A program made the position numbers and the translations under genes. A stretch of 64,000 nucleotides of DNA from JANNPJ01 sp965200525. Lineage in GTDB: Bacteria > Actinomycetota > Actinomycetes > Actinomycetales > Kineosporiaceae. The notes under the pieces are model-generated. The model did not search any database and was not told the origin of the DNA. It saw only the letters and a program-made list of their open reading frames with translations. Within the stretch, counting starts at the first letter, position 1, and each line of letters starts with the position of its first letter. The stretch lies in contig OZ241368.1 of the NCBI GenBank assembly GCA_965200525.1, positions 4,526,001 to 4,590,000 of the forward strand, written 5' to 3'. Shown here piece after piece: positions 1 to 8,942 of the stretch.

Positions 1-440
1 ACCAGCCGAACGTCGGTGAGGGCCTTCATCAGGGCCAGCGCCTCGTCGGCGGCCAGCACCACCGGCGCCGGCCGGCCGAGGGCGTCGGCGGCCAGCCGGG
101 CCCCGGAGCGCTTGCGGCCCCGCAGCCCGAACTCGGTCAGCCGACGGTACTCGGCCGAGGCCTCCGGATCGTCCCGGTTGCCCTCGGGCAGCAACCGGGC
201 CAGGGCCGGGTCGTCGGGCACCGCCGGGGCCGGCCGGGCGTCACCGGCGTCGGCGCCGATGCCGGCGTCCAGATCCATCCCGCGCATGCCGACGATCGCG
301 GCCAGCGGATCTTCCGAGGCCTGCAGGCCGTCGTCCAGCAGGTCGTCGAGCTGGCCCAGCAACTGCACCAGGACGTCGCGTTCCTGCTGGTCGAGGTTGA
401 CCCGCACGCCGGATCGGGTGGTCTTGAACGGCAGCGCCAT
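1..440 (-). CDS. DUF2017 family protein (3' end beyond window)
   Basis: The first 146 codons are visible and the gene runs off the left edge. The protein begins MALPFKTTRSGVRVNLDQ and continues without a stop, with an acidic, Leu-rich first third. Its ATG (440-438) shares a base with the clpS stop codon (TGATG), so the two genes are translationally coupled. A DUF2017 protein directly downstream of clpS is the standard actinobacterial arrangement. The function is not established; the coupling suggests a link to Clp-dependent proteolysis, which is inference. Confidence 0.8.
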   Translation of the reverse strand, partial: MALPFKTTRSGVRVNLDQQERDVLVQLLGQLDDLLDDGLQASEDPLAAIVGMRGMDLDAGIGADAGDARPAPAVPDDPALARLLPEGNRDDPEASAEYRRLTEFGLRGRKRSGARLAADALGRPAPVVLAADEALALMKALTDVRL

Positions 441-730
441 CAGTCGTCCTTGCGGAAGGTGGCCCAGAGCCCGAACTCGTGCATCGCCTCGGTGTCGCGT
501 TCCATCTCCTCGCGGCTGCCGGTCGAGACCACCGCCCGGCCCTTCTCGTGCACGTCGCGCATCAGGCGCTCGGCCTTGGACCGGTCGTAGCCGAAGTACG
601 ACTGGAACACGTAGGTGACGTACGACATGGTATTGATCGGATCGTTCCAGACGATGGTGACCCAGGGCACGTCGCGGGCGAGCTCTTCGGCCGAATCCGG
701 CTTCTCGAGCTCCACGGGCGCGATCGACAC
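440..730 (-). CDS. clpS: ATP-dependent Clp protease adaptor ClpS
   Basis: This 96-residue cytoplasmic adaptor delivers N-degron substrates to the ClpAP or ClpCP protease. The family core is clear: VTIVWNDPINTMSYVTYVF near residues 24-42, the helix of FGYDRSKAERLMRDVHEKG, and the C-terminal EAMHEFGLWATF segment. The Asn-Asp pair of WNDP is the usual N-degron contact. Length is normal for actinobacterial ClpS. The start is GTG (730-728), with a GGAGG run unusually close before it, so a slightly different start is possible. It heads a coupled pair with the DUF2017 gene. Confidence 0.95.
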   Translation of the reverse strand: MSIAPVELEKPDSAEELARDVPWVTIVWNDPINTMSYVTYVFQSYFGYDRSKAERLMRDVHEKGRAVVSTGSREEMERDTEAMHEFGLWATFRKDD

Positions 731-932
731 CCCTCCACTGTAGAGCGTGTGCCGGAGGTCGGGTCGACCGTCGTCCCGGCGAGCTGGACGAGGCGCGGGT
801 CACTCCGTTCCACCAGGGTGTTCCGGCCGATCGGGGCCTAGGCTCAATTCTCATGAACGGTGTCGATGAAGCGCCTGTCCGGCCGGTTGCCCCTCCTGCT
901 CCGCTGACCCTGTCCCGGCTCGGAGCCCGGTC

Positions 933-1748
933 ATGAGGCTCACCGTGGTCGGCTGCTCCGGCTCGTTCCCCGGCCCGGACTCGGCCGCCTCCTGCTACCT
1001 GATCGAGGCCGAGGACGAGCACCGCACCTGGCGGATCGTCGTCGACCTGGGCAGCGGCTCGCTGGGGCCGCTGCAGCGGCTGGTCGACCTGCGCCAGATC
1101 GACGCCGTCGTCATCTCCCACCTGCACCCCGACCACTTCATGGACCTGTGCGGGCTGTACGTGGCCCGGCGGTACCACCCGTCCGGGGTGATCGCCGATC
1201 CGCTGCCGGTCTACGGGCCCGAGCACACGGCCGAGCGGATCCTGCAGGCCTACGGGCCGGACGCGGTCGAGGAGCTGCCCAAGGTCTACGAGGTGCGACC
1301 GCTGCAGAACGGCGGGCAGTTCTCGGTCGGGCCGGTCCGGATCACCACCCGGCTGGTCGACCACCCGGTGACCGCCTACGGCATGCGGTTCGAGCACGAC
1401 GGCCAGGTGATCGCCTACTCCGGCGACACCGACAGCTGCCCGGCCCTGCTCGAGCTGGCCCAGGACGCCGACCTGCTGCTGGCCGAGGCCTCCTTCCAGG
1501 AGGGCCGGGACGAGCCGCGCGGGGTGCACCTGACCGGGCGGCGAGCCGGCGAGGCGGCCCGCGACGCCGTGGCCCGCCGCCTCGTGCTCACCCACATCCC
1601 GGTCTGGACCCGGCTCGACGTGGTCGTGGCCGAGGCCGAGCTGGTCTACCCGGGCCCGGTCGAGGCCGCCGTGGCCGGGGGCACCTACCTGCTCGAGGAC
1701 GTCCGGGTGCCGGCCGCGAGCCGGGGGCGAAACGTTCGGGTTCGGTAA
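933..1748 (+). CDS. metallo-beta-lactamase-fold hydrolase (RNase Z-like)
   Basis: The 271-residue protein belongs to the metallo-beta-lactamase fold. The zinc motif HLHPDH covers residues 63-68 (H63, H65, D67, H68), with further ligand candidates H144, D165 (in SGDTDS) and H221 (in THIPVW), so the full two-metal site is present. The glycine-rich opening (VVGCSGSFPGP) resembles the RNase Z/ElaC branch. In actinobacteria a gene of this kind commonly lies upstream of rph and rdgB, as here. The substrate is unknown: it may be an RNA or a cyclic or phosphodiester small molecule. Confidence 0.85.
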   Translation: MRLTVVGCSGSFPGPDSAASCYLIEAEDEHRTWRIVVDLGSGSLGPLQRLVDLRQIDAVVISHLHPDHFMDLCGLYVARRYHPSGVIADPLPVYGPEHTAERILQAYGPDAVEELPKVYEVRPLQNGGQFSVGPVRITTRLVDHPVTAYGMRFEHDGQVIAYSGDTDSCPALLELAQDADLLLAEASFQEGRDEPRGVHLTGRRAGEAARDAVARRLVLTHIPVWTRLDVVVAEAELVYPGPVEAAVAGGTYLLEDVRVPAASRGRNVRVR

Positions 1749-1792
1749 TCGCGGGGCCGGGCCCCGTCCGGCTGCCTGCCGGCGGCAGCTAA

Positions 1793-1798
1793 TAGTCT
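1793..1798 (+). promoter_or_regulatory. -10 box of a probable leaderless promoter for rph
   Basis: TAGTCT lies exactly 6 nt before the rph ATG and there is no Shine-Dalgarno sequence between them. This is the TANNNT-N6/7-start geometry of leaderless actinobacterial transcripts. No good -35 hexamer is visible. Confidence 0.5.
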
Positions 1799-1804
1799 GG
1801 CCGG

Positions 1805-2557
1805 ATGTCGACGACCGCTGCCCCCACCGCCGCCCGATCCGACGGCCGGGCCGTCGGCCAGCTGCGGGACGTGAAGATCACCCGCAACTGGCTCGACCAC
1901 GCCGAGGGCAGCGTCCTGGTCGAGTTCGGCCGGACCCGGGTGCTGTGCGCCGCGTCGTTCACCGAGGGCGTGCCCCGCTGGCGGCGCGGCAGCGGCGAGG
2001 GCTGGGTCACCGCCGAGTACGCCATGCTGCCCCGGGCCACCAACACCCGCGGTGACCGGGAGTCGGTCAAGGGCAAGCTCGGCGGGCGCACCCACGAGAT
2101 CTCCCGGCTGATCGGGCGCAGCCTGCGGGCCGTGATCGACACCAAGGCACTGGGTGAGAACACCCTGGTGCTGGACTGCGACGTGCTCCAGGCCGACGGC
2201 GGCACCCGGACGGCGGCGATCACCGGCGCCTACGTCGCCTTGGCCGACGCGGTGAGCTGGGCCCGGGGCAAGCGGCTGCTGCGCTCGGTCACCGCCGAGC
2301 CGCTGATCGGCTCGGTGGCCGCGGTCAGCGTCGGCGTCGTCGGCGGGCGCCCGGTGCTGGACCTCTGCTACGAGGAGGACGTCGCGGCCGGCACCGACAT
2401 GAACATCGTCTGCACCGGCGACGGCCGGTTCATCGAGGTCCAGGGCACCGCCGAGGGAGCGCCGTTCGACCGGGCCGAGCTCGACGCCCTGCTCGACCTC
2501 GGCGTACAGGGCTGTGCCGAGCTCACCGCGCTGCAGCGCGCCGCGCTGGAGGCCTGA
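1805..2557 (+). CDS. rph: ribonuclease PH
   Basis: This 250-residue phosphorolytic 3'-5' exoribonuclease trims the 3' ends of tRNA precursors and structured RNAs, normally as a hexamer. Family blocks are intact: RNWLDHAEGSVLVEFGRTRV, the AEYAMLPRATNTRGDRE segment, the RLIGRSLRAVID segment, and the active-site stretch DCDVLQADGGTRTAAITGAY. Length is typical. The transcript appears leaderless. The stop is separated from the rdgB start by a single base, so rph and rdgB form one translational unit, as in many actinobacteria. Confidence 0.97.
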   Translation: MSTTAAPTAARSDGRAVGQLRDVKITRNWLDHAEGSVLVEFGRTRVLCAASFTEGVPRWRRGSGEGWVTAEYAMLPRATNTRGDRESVKGKLGGRTHEISRLIGRSLRAVIDTKALGENTLVLDCDVLQADGGTRTAAITGAYVALADAVSWARGKRLLRSVTAEPLIGSVAAVSVGVVGGRPVLDLCYEEDVAAGTDMNIVCTGDGRFIEVQGTAEGAPFDRAELDALLDLGVQGCAELTALQRAALEA

Positions 2558-2558
2558 G

Positions 2559-3179
2559 ATGGCCGATCTGATCCGCCTGGTGCTGGCCACCCGCAACGCC
2601 CACAAGGTGGTCGAACTGCGCGAGATCCTGGACGGCGTGAGCCTGCCCTCGGGCGAGGCGATCGAGCTGGTCGGGATGGACGCCTACCCGGAGGTGGCCG
2701 ACGTCGTCGAGTCCGGGGTCACCTTCGCCGAGAACGCGCTGCTCAAGGCCCACGCCGTGGCCCGGGCCACCGGCCTGCCGGCGATCGCCGACGACTCCGG
2801 CCTGGCGGTCGACGTGCTCGGCGGCTCGCCCGGCGTGTTCAGCGCCCGCTGGGCCGGCCGGCACGGCGACGACCGGGCCAACCTGGAACTGCTGCTGGCC
2901 CAGCTCGGCGACGTCCCCGACCGGCACCGGCAGGCCCACTTCGCCTGCGCCGCCGCCTTCGCCCGGCCGGACGGCCAGGAGCACGTGGAGCACGGCCGGC
3001 TGCCCGGGGTGATCATCCGCGAGCCGCGCGGGGCCAACGGCTTCGGGTACGACCCGATCTTCGTACCGGACGGTGACTCCCGCACCACGGCCGAGCTCAC
3101 CGCGGCCGAGAAGCACGCGATCAGTCACCGCGGCCGGGCCTTCCGGGCCCTGAGCGCCGAACTGGCCGGCCTGCTGTGA
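2559..3179 (+). CDS. rdgB: non-canonical purine NTP pyrophosphatase (dITP/XTP)
   Basis: The 206-residue enzyme hydrolyses dITP, XTP and related deaminated purine triphosphates to monophosphates, keeping them out of DNA and RNA. The HAM1/RdgB signatures are present: the substrate loop LATRNAHKVVELREIL near the N-terminus, DDSGLAVDVLGGSPGVFSAR around residues 75-95, and the GFGYDPIF segment. The ATG at 2559 gives the family-standard N-terminus (MADLIRLVLATRN); the longer frame beginning at 2514 overlaps rph and is not needed. Confidence 0.96.
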   Translation: MADLIRLVLATRNAHKVVELREILDGVSLPSGEAIELVGMDAYPEVADVVESGVTFAENALLKAHAVARATGLPAIADDSGLAVDVLGGSPGVFSARWAGRHGDDRANLELLLAQLGDVPDRHRQAHFACAAAFARPDGQEHVEHGRLPGVIIREPRGANGFGYDPIFVPDGDSRTTAELTAAEKHAISHRGRAFRALSAELAGLL

Positions 3180-3213
3180 CCTCGGGCCCGTCCGGCCGGA
3201 CGGCGGGACGGGC

Positions 3214-4746
3214 GTGAGGCGCGGCGTCGGCGGCCCGCTGGCCGGGGTGGCCGCCGGGGCCCTCTCCCTGGGCGTGGCCCAGGTCGTCGCCGGGGTGGTC
3301 TCGCCGGCCACGGCCCCGCTGGTGGTGCTGGGCGACGTCGTGGTGGAGCACGTTCCGCCGTGGCTGAAGAACTTCGCGGTGCAGAACTTCGGCACCCACG
3401 ACAAGCAGGTCCTGCTGAGCGGGGCCCTGGTGGTGGCCCTGCTGCTGTCGGCGGTGGCCGGCGGGCTGGCCGTCCGGGGCCGGGTCTGGGGCACCTGGCT
3501 GGTGCTGGGCCTGGGGGCCCTGTCCGCCTTCGCGGCGTCCACCCGGCCCGACGCGACCATGCTGTCGGTGCTGCCGAGCGTGGTCGGCGCCGTGGTCGGC
3601 ACGTTCGTCCTGGGCTGGCTGGCCCCGTTGGTCGGGGCCTCGGCCGACGCGGTCCCCGGCACCCGGTCGGCCGAGCTCAGCCGCCGGCGGGCGCTGCTCG
3701 GGCTGGGCGGGGTGATCGCGGCCGGCGTGGCCACCGGCGGGCTCGGCCGGGTGCTCGGCGGCCGGTTCCGCGGGGCCGAGGCCTCTCGGGCCGCCGTCCG
3801 GCTGCCCACGCCGGTGGACTCGCCCACGGCCGCGCCGTCCGGCGTGTCGGTCGGGGTCGAGGGGGTCGCGCCGTTCATCACGCCGAACGACGACTTCTAC
3901 CGGATCGACACCGCCCTGGTCGTGCCGCTGCTGCGGGCCGAGGACTGGAGCGTGCGGATCCACGGCCTGGTCGAGCGGGAGATCACCCTGACCTACGCCC
4001 AGTTGCTCAGCGGCGGCCTGGTCGAGCGCGACATCACCCTGATGTGCGTGTCCAACAGCGTGGGCGGCGACCTGACCAGCAACGCCCGCTGGCTCGGGCT
4101 GCCGATCGGGCCGCTGCTGAAGCAGGCCGGGCCGGCCGCGGGCGCCGACATGGTGCTGTCCAGGAGTTCGGACGGATGGACGGCGGGGACCCCGCTCAGC
4201 GTGCTCACCGACGGCCGGGACGCCCTCTTCGCGATCGGGATGAACGGCGTCCCGCTGCCGGTCGAGCACGGCTTCCCGGTCCGGATGGTGGTGCCCGGTC
4301 TGTACGGCTACGTCTCGGCCACCAAATGGGTGGTCGACCTGGAGGTCACCCGGTTCGACCGGGCCCAGGGCTACTGGACGCCGCGCGGCTGGTCGGCGCT
4401 GGGCCCAGTCAAGACCGGCTCCCGGTTCGACGTTCCCAGCGACGAGTCCCAGGTCAAGGCCGGTTCGGTGGCCCTGGCCGGGATCGCCTGGGCCGAGCAC
4501 CGGGGGATCAAGGGGGTCGAGGTGCAGATCAACGGAGGGCCCTGGCTGGCCGCCACCCTGGGGGCCGAGGACAGCGTGGACACCTGGCGGCAGTGGGTCT
4601 ACCGCTGGACCGCCACCCCCGGGCGGTACCGGCTCAAGGTGCGGGCCACCGACGGCGGCGGAGTGGTGCAGACCGCGCAAACGGCTGAACCCGCCCCGAA
4701 CGGCGCCAGCGGGTACCACACGATCGACGTCAGCGTTCATCCCTGA
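3214..4746 (+). CDS. membrane-anchored molybdopterin-dependent oxidoreductase (sulfite oxidase family)
   Basis: This 510-residue protein has about four hydrophobic segments in residues 1-150, then a twin-arginine-like stretch (LSRRRALLGLGG, near residues 153-164), then an extracytoplasmic sulfite-oxidase-type molybdopterin domain and a C-terminal Ig-like dimerisation domain. The Mo-coordinating cysteine is probably C278 in ITLMCVSNSVGGDL. Typical blocks follow, for example ARWLGLPIGPLLKQAG and RMVVPGLYGYVSATKWV. The start is GTG. The membrane region followed by this domain is common in actinobacteria, where the electron acceptor and substrate are usually unknown. Assignment to sulfite or reductive repair of oxidised Met cannot be made from sequence alone. 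Confidence 0.85.
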   Translation: MRRGVGGPLAGVAAGALSLGVAQVVAGVVSPATAPLVVLGDVVVEHVPPWLKNFAVQNFGTHDKQVLLSGALVVALLLSAVAGGLAVRGRVWGTWLVLGLGALSAFAASTRPDATMLSVLPSVVGAVVGTFVLGWLAPLVGASADAVPGTRSAELSRRRALLGLGGVIAAGVATGGLGRVLGGRFRGAEASRAAVRLPTPVDSPTAAPSGVSVGVEGVAPFITPNDDFYRIDTALVVPLLRAEDWSVRIHGLVEREITLTYAQLLSGGLVERDITLMCVSNSVGGDLTSNARWLGLPIGPLLKQAGPAAGADMVLSRSSDGWTAGTPLSVLTDGRDALFAIGMNGVPLPVEHGFPVRMVVPGLYGYVSATKWVVDLEVTRFDRAQGYWTPRGWSALGPVKTGSRFDVPSDESQVKAGSVALAGIAWAEHRGIKGVEVQINGGPWLAATLGAEDSVDTWRQWVYRWTATPGRYRLKVRATDGGGVVQTAQTAEPAPNGASGYHTIDVSVHP

Positions 4747-4792
4747 TCGATGCATCGCTTCAGCCTGAAGCTGAGGAACCGATGTAAGGAGC

Positions 4793-7567
4793 ATGGGGGA
4801 GCGCGAGCACGGCCACGGCCGGGCCGAGCGGGAGCCTGCGGAGGGCGCCCCCGACCTTCCCTGGCCCCGCCGGGCCGGCCTGCTGTTCGGCGCGCCCGCG
4901 GCCCTGGTGATTCTCGGCGCCACCGTCGTCCCGCTGCGCTACGGGCTGACCGACCGCGCCTGGACGGCGTTCTCCGACGGCCTGCTGCTCTCCGGCCTGC
5001 TGGCCGTGCTGAGCGGTTTGTCGGTGCTTGGCTGGTGGCTGGTGACCCGCCGGCGCCGGCCGGTGGAGGTGTTCCGGCTGCTGCTCAGCCTGTCCGTGCT
5101 GTGCTGGGGGATCGGCCAGGTCGCGCTGGCCGCGGACGCCCGCAACGGCGCGATCGGCTATCCGGCGCCCGGCGACGTCATCGGCTCCGGGGCCGCGCCG
5201 CTGGCCCTGCTGGCGATGATCTGCCTGCCCCGGCGCTCGCTCACCTCGTGGTCGGGCCTGCGGCTCGGCCTGGACTCGATCGTGGTCGGCTGCGCCCTGA
5301 CGTTCGTGCTCTGGCGCTCGGTGCTGAACCAGTCCGAAGGTGGCTTCAACCCGGCCGACCTGGGCACCTGCGCGTTCGTGCTGGCCGACTGCGTCTGTTT
5401 CGCCGGGGTCCTGCTGACGGCCGTGCGGGACGTGCGGTCGCGGGTCTGGCCGGCCGTGCTCGGCCTGCTGGCACACACGATCGCCGATCTGCTCACGGTG
5501 CTGGCGGCGGAGAAGAGCGGCCCCCGGGTGGACCCGTGGCCGGCGCTGTCGCTGTGGTGCCTGGCCTGGCCCCTGATCGCGCTGGGCATCGTCCGGTTCC
5601 GGGCCTCCTCGCCCTACGGCGGCGTCCAGTTGCAGGACCGCCGGGAGGCCACCGCCACCCAGGCCGCCACCGTTGTGACCTACACCGCGCTGCTGGCCGC
5701 GGTCCTGCTCGGCGGCGAGGTGAACCGGCTCGACTCGGCCTCCCGGGGCAGCCTGCTGCTGGCCCTGCTCATCGTCCCGGTGATGTGGGGCCGGGAGATG
5801 ATCGGCACCCACCTGCGGCTGCGGCTCACCGCGGGGCTGCGGGCTCAGGCCTACCAGGACTCGCTGACCGGGCTGCCCAACCGCCGGGCCCTGACCGGGC
5901 GGATCGCCGAACTGGAGCACAGCGACACCCCGTGGGTCGTGCTGACCCTTGACCTGGACGGCTTCAAGCAGGTCAACGACCTGCTCGGGCACACCGCGGG
6001 CGACGACCTGCTGATGACCGTGGCCGGGGTGCTAGCCAGCAACAGCCCCCCGGGCGCCCTGGCGGCCCGGATCGGCGGCGACGAGTTCGCCGTTCTCACC
6101 CCGGGTGACCTGGCCCAGGGGGCCGAGCTCGGCGAGGCCCTGCGGGCGGCGGTCGGCCGGGCGATGAACCTGAAGGCCCCTGGCCTGGGCACCTCGGTCA
6201 GCGTCGGCGTGGGCCGACTGGTCCGGGCCCAGCCGATGCCGGCCGGGCCCTCTGACCAGCCGGCCAACACCGCGCCCGACTCGCCGACGGCCGCCGGGGT
6301 CGAGCACCACGACCAGCTGACCGGCCTGGTCGAGTCGGCGGCGGCCTTGCGGGCGGCCAAGGAGAGCGGCCGGGACGCGGTCGAGGTGTACGCCGACGAC
6401 GTGGCCCAGGCCCGCGACCGCCGGCTGCTGCTGGAGCAACGGTTGCACCACGCGATCGACACCCGGCAGGTGGTGACCTTCGGCCAGCCCATCGTCGACC
6501 TGGCCAGCGGCCGGCTCACCGGGTTCGAGTCGCTGGCCCGGTGGACCGACGAGGAGCTCGGGTCGGTCCCGCCGGACGAGTTCATCGCCGTGGCCGAGGA
6601 GACCGGCATGGTGGTCTTCCTCGGTGAGCAGTTGCTGGAGAACGCGCTGGAGGGGGCGACCCGGGCCGGCGTGTTCGCCGCCGGGATGACCCTCTCGGTG
6701 AACGCCTCGCCGATCCAGCTGCGGGTGCCCGGCTTCGTCGAGGTGATCCAGCACCAGCTGCAGCGCCGCCGGATCCGCCCGGAACAGGTGATCGTCGAGA
6801 TCACCGAGGCGATCCTGGTGACCGAGGGCGATCCGGCGGTGAGCGCCCTGGCCGAGCTGCACGCCCTCGGGATCGGCCTGGCCATCGACGATTTCGGTAC
6901 CGGGTACTCGGCGCTCAGCTACCTGCGCCGGCTGCCGGTGCAGGTGATCAAGATCGACAAGTCGCTGACCAGCTGCCTGTTGACCGAGGCCAAGACCGTG
7001 GCCATCGTCGAGGGCGTGGTCCGGATGGCGCACCGGATGGGCGTCCAGGTGACGATGGAGGGGATCGAGGACGAGCTGGAGGCCGACAGCTGCCGGGCGG
7101 TCGGCGCCGACCGGGGCCAGGGGTGGCTGTTCGGCCGGCCGGTGGCCTGGGACCGGGCGGCCGAACTGGTGCAGGAGGCGATCGACCCGCCGTCCCCGCC
7201 GGTGTACCTGCCCCCGACCGCGCCGGGCTGGGACGACGAGGCCGAGACCGTGCCGTCCGCGGCAGCCGACGCCGGGCCGTACTTCGTCGGGGCCCAGCGG
7301 GGCCCGATCGACGACCCGATCGACGACCCGATCGACGACCCGGTCGACGACCCGGTCGGCACCGGGGTGGACGACTCAGCCCCTGACCAGCCCGCTGACG
7401 ACCCGGGCGGGGAAGCCGGCCCCGCGCACGACGAACCGATCGGCGCCGAGCCGGCTCAGCTCTCGCAGGGCGAGGAGCCGGCCGGGGCGCCGGAGCCTGA
7501 TCCGGCCCAGGCCGGGGCCGGGCGCGAGTCGGCCACCGGCGTCCAGCGCCCGGCGGTCAGTTCGTAG
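4793..7567 (+). CDS. membrane GGDEF-EAL cyclic-di-GMP turnover protein
   Basis: The 924-residue protein has a multi-pass N-terminal membrane region (roughly residues 20-345), then a GGDEF domain with an intact signature (G428-F432) and an EAL domain beginning at the ESL variant (E579-L581). The EAL metal and catalytic motifs are kept: VNASPIQL, VEITEAIL, DDFGTG (D699-D700) and the TMEGIEDELE glutamate. Both diguanylate cyclase and phosphodiesterase activity are therefore possible. The ATG follows a good AAGGAG. The last 130 residues are a Pro/Asp/Glu-rich low-complexity tail with IDDP repeats. The final 112 bp overlap the 3' end of the opposing cysteine desulfurase gene. Confidence 0.9.
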   Translation: MGEREHGHGRAEREPAEGAPDLPWPRRAGLLFGAPAALVILGATVVPLRYGLTDRAWTAFSDGLLLSGLLAVLSGLSVLGWWLVTRRRRPVEVFRLLLSLSVLCWGIGQVALAADARNGAIGYPAPGDVIGSGAAPLALLAMICLPRRSLTSWSGLRLGLDSIVVGCALTFVLWRSVLNQSEGGFNPADLGTCAFVLADCVCFAGVLLTAVRDVRSRVWPAVLGLLAHTIADLLTVLAAEKSGPRVDPWPALSLWCLAWPLIALGIVRFRASSPYGGVQLQDRREATATQAATVVTYTALLAAVLLGGEVNRLDSASRGSLLLALLIVPVMWGREMIGTHLRLRLTAGLRAQAYQDSLTGLPNRRALTGRIAELEHSDTPWVVLTLDLDGFKQVNDLLGHTAGDDLLMTVAGVLASNSPPGALAARIGGDEFAVLTPGDLAQGAELGEALRAAVGRAMNLKAPGLGTSVSVGVGRLVRAQPMPAGPSDQPANTAPDSPTAAGVEHHDQLTGLVESAAALRAAKESGRDAVEVYADDVAQARDRRLLLEQRLHHAIDTRQVVTFGQPIVDLASGRLTGFESLARWTDEELGSVPPDEFIAVAEETGMVVFLGEQLLENALEGATRAGVFAAGMTLSVNASPIQLRVPGFVEVIQHQLQRRRIRPEQVIVEITEAILVTEGDPAVSALAELHALGIGLAIDDFGTGYSALSYLRRLPVQVIKIDKSLTSCLLTEAKTVAIVEGVVRMAHRMGVQVTMEGIEDELEADSCRAVGADRGQGWLFGRPVAWDRAAELVQEAIDPPSPPVYLPPTAPGWDDEAETVPSAAADAGPYFVGAQRGPIDDPIDDPIDDPVDDPVGTGVDDSAPDQPADDPGGEAGPAHDEPIGAEPAQLSQGEEPAGAPEPDPAQAGAGRESATGVQRPAVSS
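7306..7353 (+). repeat. 12-bp in-frame tandem repeat (IDDP/VDDP)
   Basis: Four direct copies of a 12-nt unit related to GATCGACGACCC encode IDDP, IDDP, IDDP/VDDP and VDDP in the acidic tail of the GGDEF-EAL protein. The unit keeps the frame, so copy number can change without breaking the gene. Confidence 0.8.
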
Positions 7568-8907
7568 TCCGCGCTCTCGCCCTGGGTCACCAGCCGGTGC
7601 AGGGCGGTGACCAGCCGGTCGGCGTCGTCACTGCGCGAACCCACGCCGAAGCTGGCCCGCAGCGCCCCGCCCGGCACGTCGAGCCGGGCCAGCAACGGGT
7701 GGGCGCAGAACTTGCCGTCGCGCACGCCGATCCCGTGCTCGGCCGACAGGTAGGCGGCGACCCGGCCCGGGTCGTGCCCCTCCACGGTGAACCCGATCAC
7801 GCCGACCCGGTCGGTGCTGTCCGCCCAGACCTGGAGCACCCTGACCCCGGGCACGGTCTGCAGTCCGGCGGTCAGCCGGCCGGCCAGCGCCGCCTCGTGG
7901 GCCTCGAGGGCGCCGTCGGGCAGCGCGGCGATCGCCCGGCAGGCGGCGGCCAGGGCGGCCGCGCCGAGCACGTTCGGCGTGCCGCCCTCGTGCCGGGCCG
8001 GGGCCGGGGCCCAGTCGGCCCGGCCCTGCAGGTCGACCGACTTCACGGCCCCGCCACCGGCCAGGTAGGGCTCGGCGGCGTCGAGCCAGTCGCGCCGCCC
8101 GATCAGGACGCCGGCCCCGAACGGGGCGTAGATCTTGTGCCCTGAGAAGGCCAGGTAGTCGATGTCCAGGCCGGCCAGGTCGATCCGGCGGTGCGGCACC
8201 AGTTGGGCGCCGTCGACCACGACCCGGGCCCCGTACGCGTGGGCCAGCGCCGCGATCTCGGCGATCGGCAGCAGCTCTCCGGTGACGTTGCTGCAGCCGG
8301 TGACCGCGACCAGGGTGGCCGGGCGCTCCTGGAGGGCGGCCTCGAGCACGGCCAGGGTCTCGGCCACGGTGTCGGCGGTGGCCAGCACCCGGTGCGCTCC
8401 GGCCGTCCAGGGCAGCAGGTTGGCGTGGTGCTCGACGTCCAGCACCAGCACCTCACCGGCCCCCGGGCCGGTCGCGGGCACGGCGCCGGCCAGCAGGTTC
8501 AGCGAGTCGGTGGTGTTGCGGGTGATGATCGTGACGTCGTCGGCCCGGGCCCCGACGAAGGCCGAGATCTGGTCCCGGGCGCTCTCGAACAGGTTGGTGC
8601 TGACCTGGGAGGCGTAGCCGGCGCCGCGGTGCACGCTGGCGTAGTAGGGCAGCACCTCGGTGACGTGGTCGGCGACCGCCTGCAGGGCCGGGGCGCTGGC
8701 GGCGTAGTCGAGGTTGACCGCCCGCACCAGCCGGCCGTCGATCAGCGGGGCCTGCAGCGCACCGCCGACCACCGGCAGCAGGGGGCCGACCGGGGTGGTG
8801 GTGCGGGGCTCGGTGGTACAGCTCGCGTCGGCCGCCGCCGGGGTGACGTCGACCGAGGCATCGTTCACGCGGTGCCGGGCGCTGCGCTGGGGGGTGATCG
8901 TGGACAT
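7456..8907 (-). CDS. class V aminotransferase, cysteine desulfurase-like
   Basis: This is a PLP enzyme of the SufS/Csd type, about 483 residues from the ATG at 8907, which has GAGGAG four bases upstream; a longer frame starts at 8925. The PLP lysine sits in SGHKIYAPFGAG, the His of DVEHHANLLPW stacks on PLP, and a candidate sulfur-carrying cysteine is in DGKFCAHPLL. A SAM-IV riboswitch lies directly upstream, so expression probably falls when S-adenosylmethionine is abundant. That points to methionine/cysteine sulfur metabolism rather than routine Fe-S assembly, and no suf or isc genes are adjacent. The C-terminal tail overlaps the opposing GGDEF-EAL gene by 112 bp. Confidence 0.88.
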   Translation of the reverse strand: MSTITPQRSARHRVNDASVDVTPAAADASCTTEPRTTTPVGPLLPVVGGALQAPLIDGRLVRAVNLDYAASAPALQAVADHVTEVLPYYASVHRGAGYASQVSTNLFESARDQISAFVGARADDVTIITRNTTDSLNLLAGAVPATGPGAGEVLVLDVEHHANLLPWTAGAHRVLATADTVAETLAVLEAALQERPATLVAVTGCSNVTGELLPIAEIAALAHAYGARVVVDGAQLVPHRRIDLAGLDIDYLAFSGHKIYAPFGAGVLIGRRDWLDAAEPYLAGGGAVKSVDLQGRADWAPAPARHEGGTPNVLGAAALAAACRAIAALPDGALEAHEAALAGRLTAGLQTVPGVRVLQVWADSTDRVGVIGFTVEGHDPGRVAAYLSAEHGIGVRDGKFCAHPLLARLDVPGGALRASFGVGSRSDDADRLVTALHRLVTQGESADYELTAGRWTPVADSRPAPAWAGSGSGAPAGSSPCES

Positions 8908-8942
8908 GCCACTCCTCGAGTCCATGGGACCCGAAAATCAAC

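Noticed and set aside
3121..4923. 600-codon minus-strand frame opposite the molybdopterin oxidoreductase
   Set aside because: Low-complexity Arg/Gly/Pro/His composition typical of a high-GC shadow frame; the plus-strand protein has the Mo-binding cysteine and membrane helices.
7123..7386. Plus-strand 87-codon frame inside the EAL region
   Set aside because: Repeat-driven (RPDRRPDRR) out-of-frame reading of the GGDEF-EAL tail.
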